A DNA stretch of 64,000 nt, taken from Enterococcus sp. DIV2402 (lineage in GTDB: Bacteria > Bacillota > Bacilli > Lactobacillales > Enterococcaceae). The notes under the pieces were generated by a model. It was not told the origin of the DNA. It ran no database searches and saw only the letters and a list, made by a program, of their open reading frames with translations. How positions within the stretch are numbered: position 1 is the first letter of the stretch; each line of letters starts with the position of its first letter. The translations under genes were made by a program, and so were the position numbers. Location: assembly GCF_017426705.2 (NCBI RefSeq), contig NZ_CP147251.1:1003501-1067500 (forward strand), read 5' to 3'. Of the stretch, positions 27,401-35,582 are shown piece after piece.

Positions 27401-27458
27401 ATGTTTTGAAAATGCTTTAGAAGCTTATGCGAAGGAATTAGGCATTGACGTTGAATAA
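24450..27458 (+). CDS. FdrA-YlbE fusion: oxamic transcarbamylase subunits AllF and AllG in one chain
   Basis: A 1002-residue protein. Residues 1 to about 525 are FdrA-like, related to succinyl-CoA synthetase (nucleotide/CoA fold motifs MGPDCGTGI, GNIGVVGASGTGIQE). From about 533 (KPRIINVGLQSFNE, then FNWRPRANG) it is YlbE/DUF1116. In E. coli these are separate proteins (about 555 and 419 residues); fdrA, ylbE and ylbF, renamed allFGH, encode oxamic transcarbamylase, which converts oxalurate and phosphate to oxamate and carbamoyl phosphate. The next genes here are allH and carbamate kinase, in the matching order. The frame is continuous, without stop or shift at the junction. Confidence 0.88.
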   Translation: MLNTVILKNNYQDSINLMLLTNKINEFENVTMSQIMMGTDANKDILRNTNLLSTEAEAASANDLMIVVDSEDDNIMDEVLPAVDEFLSDLSSKGGSEAKAASTSWAEALEALPDANVALFSIPGEYGAPEMEKALKNDLHVFSFTDNIAIEDEVRLKKLAHEKGLLMMGPDCGTGIISSIPVAFTNVVSPGNIGVVGASGTGIQEVTTIVDRLGGGVVHAIGTGGRDLSDKVGAITMKDAIVALENHEPTDVICVISKPPAKEVRDEVVQLLQSISKPVVAIFLGEKPTAHEGKVYLAHTLEETARIAVDLANEEAIKANYLEAIAKPDAPVLPEDKVVKGLYSGGTLASEAGMLISEALGLEGLVKKEGFVLKSHGYEVMDLGDDIYTQGKPHPMIDPEVRIQKIREYATDKDTGIILFDVVLGYGAHADMASALLPAIEEARQTAKADGRELHFVATVCGTTKDPQNYHETVKRLKDAGVFVEESNAKAVRLALLLKGIEFTEEDKSVVAYEGETVEIPEVSEKVMELLNTKPRIINVGLQSFNESIVEYGGKSEQFNWRPRANGNKKMIRILDALEDYEEQIATENQKVIDKMQNSQPFLVDVVPAKTVIPELNEEKKTLLHAGPPIKWEDMTKPMQGACLGAALFEGWATTEEDALKLFENDEVRFIPCHHVQAVGPMGGISSANMPMSVIENRSEGNRAFCILNEGIGKVLRFGAYSKEVVDRLIWIQDVLGPTLSKALQKTEEGLNLNVLIARSITMGDEFHQRNIAASLNFLKEMAPLITTLDISEEEKYEVIKFLSDTDQFFLNIMMAASKAIVDGARKGTKGTVVTTMARNGVDFGVRIAETGDTWHIAPVNTPKGLYFTGFSEEDGNPDIGDSAITETIGVGGMAMVAAPGVTRFVGAGGFQDALDISNEMAKICITHNPTFTIPTWDFKGTCLGIDIRKVVETGITPLINTGIAHKEAGRGQVGAGTVRAPLGCFENALEAYAKELGIDVE

Positions 27459-28284
27459 CGTAAAAATTAGCGACGGTATTTTTCCCATCAACCAATTCGG
27501 TAAGATGGGAAAAATCCATAGCGTTTTTGATCGTTCCTTTAATCTTAAAGTGGGCGATCGTTTAGTAAATGTTGCTAATTATGCAGGTTACCTATCAAGT
27601 TTTGGAATTTATTTACCAGATGATCTTTTTCAAGCGATTACTCCTTATGTGCAACAAGATAATCTCGTGAAAATTTTTGCGAATGGTTTGACGTTGTATA
27701 GTCGCAATGGAATCAAAAAAATTACATGGTCAGAATATGAAGTTGTCAGCCTTCAAGTTAAACAGTTTCAATTAACAACTGCACAACGACAATTGTTAAG
27801 AGAAGTTTTATTGGAAGCAAACTTAGAACAGCAAATTGGTTTACCCTTAGAAGAAAAAGAACAAATTATTTTCCAAAAAATGCGCCAAAGGAAACAACAA
27901 ACATTACGTGAGTGGCAAGAAATTGTTGCCTATCTTGTTGGTAGAGGAAAAGGATTAACACCTAGTGGGGATGATATTCTAGTTGCTTATTTAGTTATGC
28001 TACATGTCATGAAAGATACCCGAGCAAAAGAAGTTCTCACTGCCTTGCAACAACCACTTTCAACTACCGATATCAGTAAGGAATACATTTGGTACTCCAT
28101 TAAAGGCTATGTTAATTCGCTTGTCTATCAATTATATGTAGATTTAGAAGCGAATAAAGAAAAAGCTGTTATTAAAAAAGATGTACAGCACGTAATGCGA
28201 ATTGGGCATTCTTCAGGAAAAGATTTAAGTTATGGCTTATTATTGGCGCTCGATAATGACGAGAAAAAGGAGAGAATAACGTGA
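27445..28284 (+). CDS. allH: DUF2877 protein, YlbF/AllH subunit of oxamic transcarbamylase
   Basis: A 279-residue DUF2877 protein with the family motif GRGKGLTPSGDDILVAYL (about 172-189). It corresponds to E. coli YlbF (AllH), the third gene needed for oxamic transcarbamylase. The start is TTG 27445, eight bases after GAAGGA and overlapping the fusion gene by 14 bases. Its stop overlaps the carbamate kinase GTG by four bases (GTGA). The tight coupling supports equal production of the complex members. Confidence 0.85.
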   Translation: MTLNNVKISDGIFPINQFGKMGKIHSVFDRSFNLKVGDRLVNVANYAGYLSSFGIYLPDDLFQAITPYVQQDNLVKIFANGLTLYSRNGIKKITWSEYEVVSLQVKQFQLTTAQRQLLREVLLEANLEQQIGLPLEEKEQIIFQKMRQRKQQTLREWQEIVAYLVGRGKGLTPSGDDILVAYLVMLHVMKDTRAKEVLTALQQPLSTTDISKEYIWYSIKGYVNSLVYQLYVDLEANKEKAVIKKDVQHVMRIGHSSGKDLSYGLLLALDNDEKKERIT

Positions 28285-29216
28285 GTTTAAATGTTATTGC
28301 ATTAGGTGGAAACGCTATCTTAGATACGGATCCTACAGATGTCGGTCAAAAAGAATTTATTAAAAAAGCTGCAAAATATATTGTTGATTTTGTAGAAAAA
28401 GGCGAAGATGTTGTCATTTGTCACGGAAATGGTCCTCAAGTAGGGAATTTATTATTACAGCAAAAAGCTGGTGAAAGTGAAAAAAATCCAGCATTGCAAT
28501 TAGATTCTTGTGTCGCTATGACACAAGGTAGTATTGGCTATTGGTTACAAAATGCGTTGAATAATGAATTTTCTAAGCGTAATGTATCAAAACCAGTAGT
28601 ATCAGTTGTAACACAAGTAGAAGTTGATGCAAATGATCCTTCATTTAAAAATCCGACAAAACCAATTGGTCCTTTCTTCACAGAAGAAGAATCAAAAATC
28701 GAAGCAGCAAAAGATAATTCAACTTTTGTTGAAGATTCAGGTCGAGGCTATCGTAAAGTGGTTCCTTCACCACAACCACAAAGTATTGTTGAAAAAGATG
28801 CCATTCGCACAATGATTCAAGGCGGTGTGGTAACAATTAGCGCTGGTGGTGGCGGGATTCCAGTCATTGCTCAAGATGGTGGTTATGTGGGTGTTGAGGC
28901 AGTTATTGACAAAGACTTTACATCAAAAGTCTTAGCAGAAAATGTCAAAGCAGATCGTTTAATTTTATTAACGGGTGTGGATAACATTTATATCAACTAT
29001 AACAAACCTGATCAAAAAGCGTTAGAAACAATCAGTATTGCTGAAGCAGAAGGATATATTGCAGAAGGGCATTTTGCTGCTGGCAGTATGCTACCAAAAA
29101 TTGAAGCAGCATTGGACTTTGTTAAAGCGGCAAGCAACCGTAAAGCAGTAATTACTTCAATCGAGAATTTAGAAAATATTCAGGATGATGCTGGCACAAC
29201 GATTGTTTCAGATTAG
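28281..29216 (+). CDS. arcC: Carbamate kinase of the ureide pathway (AllK/ArcC type)
   Basis: Converts carbamoyl phosphate and ADP to carbamate (then CO2 and ammonia) and ATP. The 311-residue protein has the amino-acid kinase motifs ALGGNAIL, CHGNGPQVGNLLLQ, SAGGGGIPV and GSMLPKIEA. It is the energy-yielding last step of oxalurate breakdown and has no arcA/arcB neighbours, so it belongs to the ureide route rather than the arginine deiminase route. GTG 28281 follows AAAAGGAGAG. Confidence 0.93.
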   Translation: MSLNVIALGGNAILDTDPTDVGQKEFIKKAAKYIVDFVEKGEDVVICHGNGPQVGNLLLQQKAGESEKNPALQLDSCVAMTQGSIGYWLQNALNNEFSKRNVSKPVVSVVTQVEVDANDPSFKNPTKPIGPFFTEEESKIEAAKDNSTFVEDSGRGYRKVVPSPQPQSIVEKDAIRTMIQGGVVTISAGGGGIPVIAQDGGYVGVEAVIDKDFTSKVLAENVKADRLILLTGVDNIYINYNKPDQKALETISIAEAEGYIAEGHFAAGSMLPKIEAALDFVKAASNRKAVITSIENLENIQDDAGTTIVSD

Positions 29217-29237
29217 CAAAATGAAAAAATAGATGGG

Positions 29238-29270
29238 AAGAACTTGGATATTTTCAAGTTCTTTTTTTTA
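29238..29270 (+). terminator. Terminator after carbamate kinase gene
   Basis: AAGAACTTG/CAAGTTCTT stem with eight-base loop and at least eight T. Confidence 0.9.
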
Positions 29271-29342
29271 TAACATAAATTATATGGCAAGTTAGCACAA
29301 AAAGTCATTTGATTTTGTTACAAATGTACAATGATAATTCGT

Positions 29343-29359
29343 TTAAAAACGATTACAAT
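29343..29359 (+). promoter_or_regulatory. allC promoter region with cre-like site
   Basis: TTAAAAACGATTACAA (29343-29358) fits the cre consensus at 15 of 16 positions and overlaps the likely -10 TACAAT (29354-29359). The palindrome TCGTTT-AA-AAACGA (29339-29352) is embedded in the same stretch. Confidence 0.5.
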
Positions 29360-29390
29360 AGATATAACAAACAAAGGAGATGTTTAATAT

Positions 29391-30620
29391 ATGGATTTAG
29401 AGAAAGTATTAGCAGATAATATCGAAAATCTATCAGCGATTGGCAGCGATCCAACTGGAGGGATGACGCGCCTTCTTTATACTGATTCTTGGTTAGAAGC
29501 GCAAAAATTTGTAGAAACACAATTAACCAATGCAGGACTAACAGCTTCATTTGATGAAGTAGGAAATTTATTTGGTCGTGTAGAAGGAACAAAATACCCA
29601 GAAGAAACCATCTTATCTGGTTCACATATTGATACAGTTGTGAATGGTGGAAATTTAGATGGACAATTTGGTGTGATTGCAGCATATGTGGCGATTCAAT
29701 ACTTATTAGAAACTTATGGCAAACCATTACGTTCTTTAGAAGTGATTTCAATGGCTGAAGAAGAAGGTAGTCGTTTCCCAACTGTTTTCTGGGGCAGTAA
29801 AAACTTCGTCCGTGAAGCAAAACGTGCTGATGTAGAAGAAATTGCTGATTTTGAAGGGAAAAAATTTGTCGATGAAATGCATCGCCAAGGATTTGATTTC
29901 CGCGATGAGAGCACACCGAAAAGAGAAGACATCCGTGCTTTTGTTGAAATCCATATTGAGCAAGGAAATGTTTTAGAAAATGAAGAATTACAAATTGGTG
30001 TAGTCAACAACATTGCAGGACAACGTCGCTACACGATTGTATTAAAAGGTGAAGCAAACCACGCTGGAACGACACCTATGGGCTATCGTAAGGATGCTGT
30101 ATACGGTTTTTCTAAGATTTGCTCAGAGATCATCGATCGTGCGTTAGTCGTCGGAGATCCGCTTGTAGTGACGTTTGGGAAGGTTGAACCAAAACCGAAT
30201 ACGGTAAACGTTGTTCCAGGAGAAGTATTATTCACCATGGACTGTCGTCATACAGACAAAGATGTGTTAAAGAACTTCACAGAAGAAGCCGAAGCGTTAA
30301 TGAAAGAAGTTGCTGAAAAACATCAATTAGATATCGATATTGATTTATGGATGGATGAAACACCTGTACCTATGAATGAAGAAATTGTAGCGACTGTAGA
30401 AAAAGCAGCCAAAGAAGAAAACATGAAATACAAAGTGATGCATAGTGGTGCAGGACATGATTCTCAAATTATTGCGCCTCATTATCCATCAGCAATGATT
30501 TTTGTTCCAAGTATTAAGGGGATTAGTCATAATCCAGCAGAAGCAACCAACCATGAAGATTTAGTTGCAGGTGTAAAAGTGTTAGCAAGAGCCTTATATG
30601 AATTAGCATATAAAGAATAA
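29391..30620 (+). CDS. allC: Allantoate amidohydrolase
   Basis: Hydrolyses allantoate to ureidoglycine, ammonia and CO2. M20 metallopeptidase-fold enzyme of 409 residues with the metal and substrate motifs [28 protein letters not shown] and HSGAGHDSQ. The fold is shared with N-carbamoyl-L-amino acid hydrolase, but the following allE and allD decide for allantoate. AAAGGAGA precedes ATG 29391. First gene of the allC-allE-allD operon. Confidence 0.9.
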   Translation: MDLEKVLADNIENLSAIGSDPTGGMTRLLYTDSWLEAQKFVETQLTNAGLTASFDEVGNLFGRVEGTKYPEETILSGSHIDTVVNGGNLDGQFGVIAAYVAIQYLLETYGKPLRSLEVISMAEEEGSRFPTVFWGSKNFVREAKRADVEEIADFEGKKFVDEMHRQGFDFRDESTPKREDIRAFVEIHIEQGNVLENEELQIGVVNNIAGQRRYTIVLKGEANHAGTTPMGYRKDAVYGFSKICSEIIDRALVVGDPLVVTFGKVEPKPNTVNVVPGEVLFTMDCRHTDKDVLKNFTEEAEALMKEVAEKHQLDIDIDLWMDETPVPMNEEIVATVEKAAKEENMKYKVMHSGAGHDSQIIAPHYPSAMIFVPSIKGISHNPAEATNHEDLVAGVKVLARALYELAYKE

Positions 30621-30642
30621 ATGTAGAAAGCAGGGAATAGGC

Positions 30643-31428
30643 ATGGGTTACAAAAACAACAACACAGGGTACTTAGATGGATTATTACAATCTAGAGCAG
30701 TGATCAAGAAGAATAATTTTGCTATTCTTCCTCATGATGGCTTAGTTAATAATGTGATACCAGGATTTGAAAACTGTGGTTGCTCAATTTTAGGTTCCAA
30801 ACAAATTGGAGCAAATTTTGTTGATTATATTATCACAATGAAAAAAGATGGCGAAAACAGTCGCGGTTTTGGCGGAGAAGGTGTGGAAACACTAGTCTAC
30901 GTGATTGAAGGAGCATTGGAAGTTCGTGATGATAAAGAAACACATAAACTTACAAGCGGTGGTTATGCGTATTTTCCTGCAAGTCAATTAATGTACTTGA
31001 AAAATGCTCAAGAAGAACCAACAGAAATTTTCCTTTATAAAAAACGTTATCAACCATTAGAAGGTTACGAAGCTCATAAAGTGGTAGGTAACATTGAAGA
31101 TATTGAACCCGTTCAATACGAAGGTATGGAAGATGTTTTATTATGGGACTTTTTACCAAAAGACCTTGGTTTTGATATGAATTTCCATATCTTATCATTT
31201 GAACCTGGTGCAAGCCACGGTTATGTTGAAACACATTATCAAGAACATGGTGCTTACTTGCTTTCAGGACAAGGTATGTACAATTTAGATAATGAATGGT
31301 ATCCCGTTGAAAAAGGAGATTATATTTTTATGAGCTCTTATGTCCAACAAGCAGCCTATGCTGTTGGTCGAGGAGAACCATTATCTTACGTGTACTCAAA
31401 AGATTGCAATCGCGATCCTGAAATTTAA
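30643..31428 (+). CDS. allE: (S)-ureidoglycine aminohydrolase
   Basis: Bicupin Mn2+ enzyme (261 residues) that releases ammonia from the unstable (S)-ureidoglycine and gives (S)-ureidoglycolate. The C-terminal cupin shows the metal/substrate ligands in [20 protein letters not shown] and the closing pattern [16 protein letters not shown]. It lies 22 bases after allC and 17 before allD, the same functional order as in E. coli. Confidence 0.9.
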   Translation: MGYKNNNTGYLDGLLQSRAVIKKNNFAILPHDGLVNNVIPGFENCGCSILGSKQIGANFVDYIITMKKDGENSRGFGGEGVETLVYVIEGALEVRDDKETHKLTSGGYAYFPASQLMYLKNAQEEPTEIFLYKKRYQPLEGYEAHKVVGNIEDIEPVQYEGMEDVLLWDFLPKDLGFDMNFHILSFEPGASHGYVETHYQEHGAYLLSGQGMYNLDNEWYPVEKGDYIFMSSYVQQAAYAVGRGEPLSYVYSKDCNRDPEI

Positions 31429-31445
31429 GGCAGAGGAGCATATAA

Positions 31446-32513
31446 ATGGAAGAAACAGTTATTGTACAACCAAATGAATTATATCAATTAATCCAAACAA
31501 AATTAGAAAAAGCTGGGCTAAAATCAGAACATGCCAATGAAGTTGCCAATCATCTTGTGTTTGCAGATGCGAATGGCATTCACTCACATGGCGCTGTTCG
31601 TGTAGATTATTACGCTGAACGAATTGCTAAAGGCGGTGTCAATCTTGACCCGGAGATTACTTTTGAAAAAACTGGGCCAAGCACAGGAATTGTTCACGGA
31701 GAAAATGGTGTAGGACAATTTGTTGCGTTGAAGAGCTTAGAATATGCAATGGATGTAGCGAAAGAATCCGGAGTGGCGGTTGTTGGGATTCGTAGAATGA
31801 GCCACAGCGGCGCACTATCTTATTATGTAAAAAAAGCAGCAGAGCAAGATTTGATTGCCATTTCAATGTGTCAATCAGATCCGATGGTTGTACCATTTGG
31901 TGGTAAAGAAAATTATTTTGGAACAAACCCAATTGCTTTTGCCGCTCCGCGAAAAGTAGGTGACCCGGTAGTCTTTGATATGGCCACTACGGTACAAGCA
32001 TGGGGCAAAATTTTAGATGCACGTTCTAAAAATAAAGATATCCCAGATACCTGGGCAGTTGATAGTGAAGGAAAACCAACAACAAATCCTCATGACGTGC
32101 ATGGGTTATTACCAATTGCCGGACCTAAAGGGTTTGGCTTAATGATGATGGTGGATATTTTATCAGGAATGTTATTAGGTTTACCGTTTGGGAAAAATGT
32201 GTCATCAATGTACAACGATTTAACAAAAGGACGTGATTTAGGACAAATCTTTATTTTAATCGATCCAAAACGCTTCACTGATTTAGAACAATTCAAAGAA
32301 AATATCGAAACCATGGTAAGTGATTTACATGCCATTCCTGTGGCAGAAGGTTTTAAACAAGTGTACTATCCGGGTGAAATCAATCAATTGAACTTCGAAA
32401 ACTACATGGAAAATGGTATTCCTGTTGCTGCGAATATTTATGATTATTTGAAGAGTGACACGGTTCATTTCGATCAATATGGTGGTTCAAACGCTTTTGC
32501 AGAAAAAGAGTAA
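31446..32513 (+). CDS. allD: Ureidoglycolate dehydrogenase
   Basis: NAD-dependent oxidation of (S)-ureidoglycolate to oxalurate. Malate/L-lactate dehydrogenase-2 family protein (355 residues): catalytic region HGAVRVDYYAERI (about 44-56), RMSHSGALSYYV, NPIAFAAPR, and the family's glycine-rich GPKGFGLMMMVDILSG. The ribosome site AGAGGAG is upstream. Its product is the substrate of the AllFGH complex encoded at 24450-28284. Confidence 0.9.
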   Translation: MEETVIVQPNELYQLIQTKLEKAGLKSEHANEVANHLVFADANGIHSHGAVRVDYYAERIAKGGVNLDPEITFEKTGPSTGIVHGENGVGQFVALKSLEYAMDVAKESGVAVVGIRRMSHSGALSYYVKKAAEQDLIAISMCQSDPMVVPFGGKENYFGTNPIAFAAPRKVGDPVVFDMATTVQAWGKILDARSKNKDIPDTWAVDSEGKPTTNPHDVHGLLPIAGPKGFGLMMMVDILSGMLLGLPFGKNVSSMYNDLTKGRDLGQIFILIDPKRFTDLEQFKENIETMVSDLHAIPVAEGFKQVYYPGEINQLNFENYMENGIPVAANIYDYLKSDTVHFDQYGGSNAFAEKE

Positions 32514-32546
32514 GAAAAAAGGAGAACAAGATTTCTCTTGTTCTCC
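32514..32546 (-). terminator. Terminator of second pucR-type gene (minus strand)
   Basis: GGAGAACAAGA/TCTTGTTCTCC stem followed on the minus strand by six T. On the plus strand no T tract follows. Confidence 0.85.
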
Positions 32547-32552
32547 GGACAC

Positions 32553-34190
32553 TTATTGATCCAAAGTCTCTTCTGATAATTCCAACGCAAGTCGAATATC
32601 AAGACTAGTAACTGAATCATGAATGTCTTTTCCAAGGAGTTGTGAACAACGCTCAATACGATATTTAATCGTATTTCGATGGACAAACAATGCTTTGGCT
32701 GTCTGAGCAATTTCACATTGAAAGTCTAAATAACATTTGAGTGTTTTCCGTAATTCGATAAAAGAGTCTTCTGAAGGATAAGCCAATTCTTTCAAAGTAC
32801 TCTCGCAAAAATAGTGGATATCCGTCATATTAATTTTTTCAAATAAATTTCGCATCCCACGTGGTTGATAATGAGCAATTGGTTTCTCTAAGTCAATCGT
32901 TGTCGTCAACATTTCATTATAAGCATTCTCTGCTTCAATAAATGATTTGGCAACTTGTTGAATCGTATCATAAATATTTCCCATGCCAAATACTAATTGA
33001 ATGCCACTAATTATTTTTAATTCATTTGCGGCATTTAGTAAAATCTCTTCAACGTGATCTAATTTATGTTGAATGAGCAAGGCAAAATGATTGGTATTTT
33101 TGATTTTGAATAAGCTCATATCTTTAATTTGAGAATCAAGTGATTCTTGTAACCATTGAAAAGCAAGTTGGCTTTCCTCTTCTTGATAGCGAATTTTTTT
33201 TGAATTATTACTATGACAAGCAATATAAATAATACGATAATGTCGTGCTTTAACTAATCCGTAATTGATGCCCAAATCAAGCCAGTCACGTTCCTTAGGG
33301 GAAGATGATTGTTGGTATTCTATCATTCGTGTTAAAAAATCAGTTTTTAAATGGTCCAAGGATTCTTGAATCTTTTGATTTTTATAAAGCATAAATGACA
33401 AGACCAATTTTGCTTGATCGATTGCAAAATCAGATACTGGATAAGGAATCTGCTCAGGATTCAAAATCACAAGATAATGTGGAAAATAGCTATTAATCTC
33501 CACTGGATAATACGCTACTTGCAATTTTTTATTAGTTGAATCTTCAATCAACAACGAGGTAGCTTTTTTCTGAGCAAATGCAAAGTTTCGTTGTGACAAT
33601 TGCTCGACATAATAATCTGCAGGTGTGGTAATTTTTGTAAAATGTTTCGAACAAGCAAGTATCTTTTTATACGGATTTAATAAGATAACTGGTGCATTGA
33701 CCAGTTCGCCAAAACTATCAATGAAGCGTTCGTAACTCACATCATTTACCAACATGTCAGAAAATTGCTTTTGAATATCTAATGCGTAACTGAGTTGCTC
33801 AGTTTTTGTATACCATAATAAATTCAGCAATTGATGTAACAAATTACCTAATGGAATGGTGCTAGGTATTTGAACAATTGGCAATTTTTTTTGGTTCGCA
33901 TAGGCGATAACAGAAGGATCAATCGCTTCGATAAAACGTCCCACTTTAATTCCTAAGCCGATAGCCTGTTTCTCTTTTAATGAGTCGATGAGAGTAAAGA
34001 GTGCCTGTTGATTATCTTTATAAATCATCGCTGTCGTTAAAATAAACGTTTTTTCAGGAATATAGTGAGCAATATCTGGCGTTTCTGTAATCTCAACGCT
34101 CTCTATTTCGCAAGTTGCATCTACCGAATCGGTAAGCAATGTTAAATTTGTAAAGCGAGGAATCGCTAACAAATCGATTAAGGTTTTCAC
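32553..34190 (-). CDS. PucR-family transcriptional regulator (2)
   Basis: A 545-residue regulator with an N-terminal PucR domain (about 1-120), a central region and a C-terminal helix-turn-helix (QTAKALFVHRNTIKYRIERCSQLL, about 500-523). It has the architecture of the regulator at 22758 but is clearly diverged. GTG 34190 follows AAAGGAG. It is transcribed away from the PucG-like aminotransferase and MFS gene, so it may respond to a late pathway intermediate or control the transport side (inference). Confidence 0.85.
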   Translation of the reverse strand: MKTLIDLLAIPRFTNLTLLTDSVDATCEIESVEITETPDIAHYIPEKTFILTTAMIYKDNQQALFTLIDSLKEKQAIGLGIKVGRFIEAIDPSVIAYANQKKLPIVQIPSTIPLGNLLHQLLNLLWYTKTEQLSYALDIQKQFSDMLVNDVSYERFIDSFGELVNAPVILLNPYKKILACSKHFTKITTPADYYVEQLSQRNFAFAQKKATSLLIEDSTNKKLQVAYYPVEINSYFPHYLVILNPEQIPYPVSDFAIDQAKLVLSFMLYKNQKIQESLDHLKTDFLTRMIEYQQSSSPKERDWLDLGINYGLVKARHYRIIYIACHSNNSKKIRYQEEESQLAFQWLQESLDSQIKDMSLFKIKNTNHFALLIQHKLDHVEEILLNAANELKIISGIQLVFGMGNIYDTIQQVAKSFIEAENAYNEMLTTTIDLEKPIAHYQPRGMRNLFEKINMTDIHYFCESTLKELAYPSEDSFIELRKTLKCYLDFQCEIAQTAKALFVHRNTIKYRIERCSQLLGKDIHDSVTSLDIRLALELSEETLDQ

Positions 34191-34210
34191 AAAAACATCT
34201 CCTTTTTGCT

Positions 34211-34239
34211 ATTATATAAAAAAAGGAGAATAGACTCAA
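34211..34239 (-). promoter_or_regulatory. Promoter of second pucR-type gene
   Basis: Minus strand: -35 TTGAGT (34239-34234), 17-base spacer, -10 TATAAT (34216-34211). Confidence 0.7.
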
Positions 34240-34329
34240 ATCATTTTTTGTATAAATTGGCTAAAATTAGTCATAAGTTGTGCTGAAGTGATAACTCTAT
34301 TTTTCAAAAAAAGAAAAGGATGAGATAGT

Positions 34330-35544
34330 ATGTTTTCAGAATTAGTAATTCCACACAGAACCATCATGACACCTGGACCCGTTGAGGCAAATCCTGTTGC
34401 GTTAAAAGCAATGAGTTCACGAATTTTGGGTCAGTTTGATCCAGCTTTCTTGACAATTATGGATAATGTCAAAGAAATGATTAAATTACCATTTGGGACC
34501 CAAAATAAAGAAGCCTTTGCTGTTGATGGCACTTCTCGTTCTGGTTTAGAGGCAGCTATGATTGCACTCATTGAACCAGGAGATAAAGTGTTGATTCCGG
34601 CATATGGACGTTTTGCTTATTTATTAGGTGAAATTGCTGAACGTGCCAAAGCAGAGATTATGTATCTGGAAAAAGAGTGGACATCAACATTCGATCAACA
34701 AGTAGTGATCGATGCCATCGATGAATTCCAACCAAAAATTGTAGCGATGGTTCACGGTGAAACAGCCAATGGTCAAATGCAATCAATTGATAAAATTGGT
34801 CAACATTGCCGTGAAAATGACATGTTCTTTGTAGTTGATATGGTTGCTACGTATGGTGGTGTTCCTCTACAAGTTGATGATTGGTGTGTTGATATTGCGG
34901 TTGGTGGAACACAAAAATGTTTAAGTGTACCAGCTGGAATGTCATTAGTGACTTACAATGACCGTGTTGAAGCAGTTTTAGATGCTCGTTACCAAAAAGA
35001 ATTAGGTTTGAGTAAAGATGATCGTAACGAAAATCATATTTCTAGTAATTACCTAGATTTAAGTCAATTGCAACGTTATTGGAGTTCAGAACGTATTAAT
35101 CATCATACTGAGGCAACAAGTATGATTTATGCGTTACATGAAGGATTACGTTCAATTATTAATGAAGGTCTAGAAAATATTTATGCACGTCATGCATTAA
35201 ATGACCAAGCAATTGTTGCTGGAATTAAAGCGATGGGGCTGGGCTTTTATGGTGATTTAACAACAAAAATGCCAACAGTTACGCCTGTAATGATTCCAGA
35301 TGGTGTTGGTGATGGCGAGCAAGTTCGTGAATTATTATTGAATCAATTTGGTGTGGAGATTGCCTCTTCATTTGGTGATTTAAAAGGAAAATTATGGCGT
35401 ATTGGTAACATGGGTTACAGTAGTCGTCATGAAAATGTTTTACAAGTATTAACCGCTTTAGAAGGTGCCTTAACATATTATGGAGCACCAATCAAACACG
35501 GTGAAGCGGTGAAAGCTGCTTTAGCGATTTATGAGAATAATTAA
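34330..35544 (+). CDS. pucG: PucG-like ureidoglycine-glyoxylate aminotransferase
   Basis: Class V PLP aminotransferase (404 residues). The PLP lysine is Lys196 in GGTQKCLSVPAG; the N-terminal TPGPVEANP is typical of the alanine/serine-glyoxylate family. B. subtilis PucG transfers the amino group of (S)-ureidoglycine to glyoxylate, giving oxalurate and glycine, which bypasses AllE/AllD. The context (between ureide genes) favours this over alanine-glyoxylate aminotransferase, but sequence inspection cannot exclude the latter. AAAAGGATGAG lies upstream of ATG 34330. Confidence 0.78.
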   Translation: MFSELVIPHRTIMTPGPVEANPVALKAMSSRILGQFDPAFLTIMDNVKEMIKLPFGTQNKEAFAVDGTSRSGLEAAMIALIEPGDKVLIPAYGRFAYLLGEIAERAKAEIMYLEKEWTSTFDQQVVIDAIDEFQPKIVAMVHGETANGQMQSIDKIGQHCRENDMFFVVDMVATYGGVPLQVDDWCVDIAVGGTQKCLSVPAGMSLVTYNDRVEAVLDARYQKELGLSKDDRNENHISSNYLDLSQLQRYWSSERINHHTEATSMIYALHEGLRSIINEGLENIYARHALNDQAIVAGIKAMGLGFYGDLTTKMPTVTPVMIPDGVGDGEQVRELLLNQFGVEIASSFGDLKGKLWRIGNMGYSSRHENVLQVLTALEGALTYYGAPIKHGEAVKAALAIYENN

Positions 35545-35582
35545 TTGTAAAGTTATTACTTTGCACACATGGAGGAAATAGA

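Noticed and set aside
29353..29916. 187-residue frame antisense to allC
   Set aside because: His/Leu-rich composition typical of an antisense shadow and no start signal.
34240..34329. Search for the ureide promoter block or a cre site upstream of the PucG-like gene
   Set aside because: Only fragmentary similarity; not enough to claim a site.
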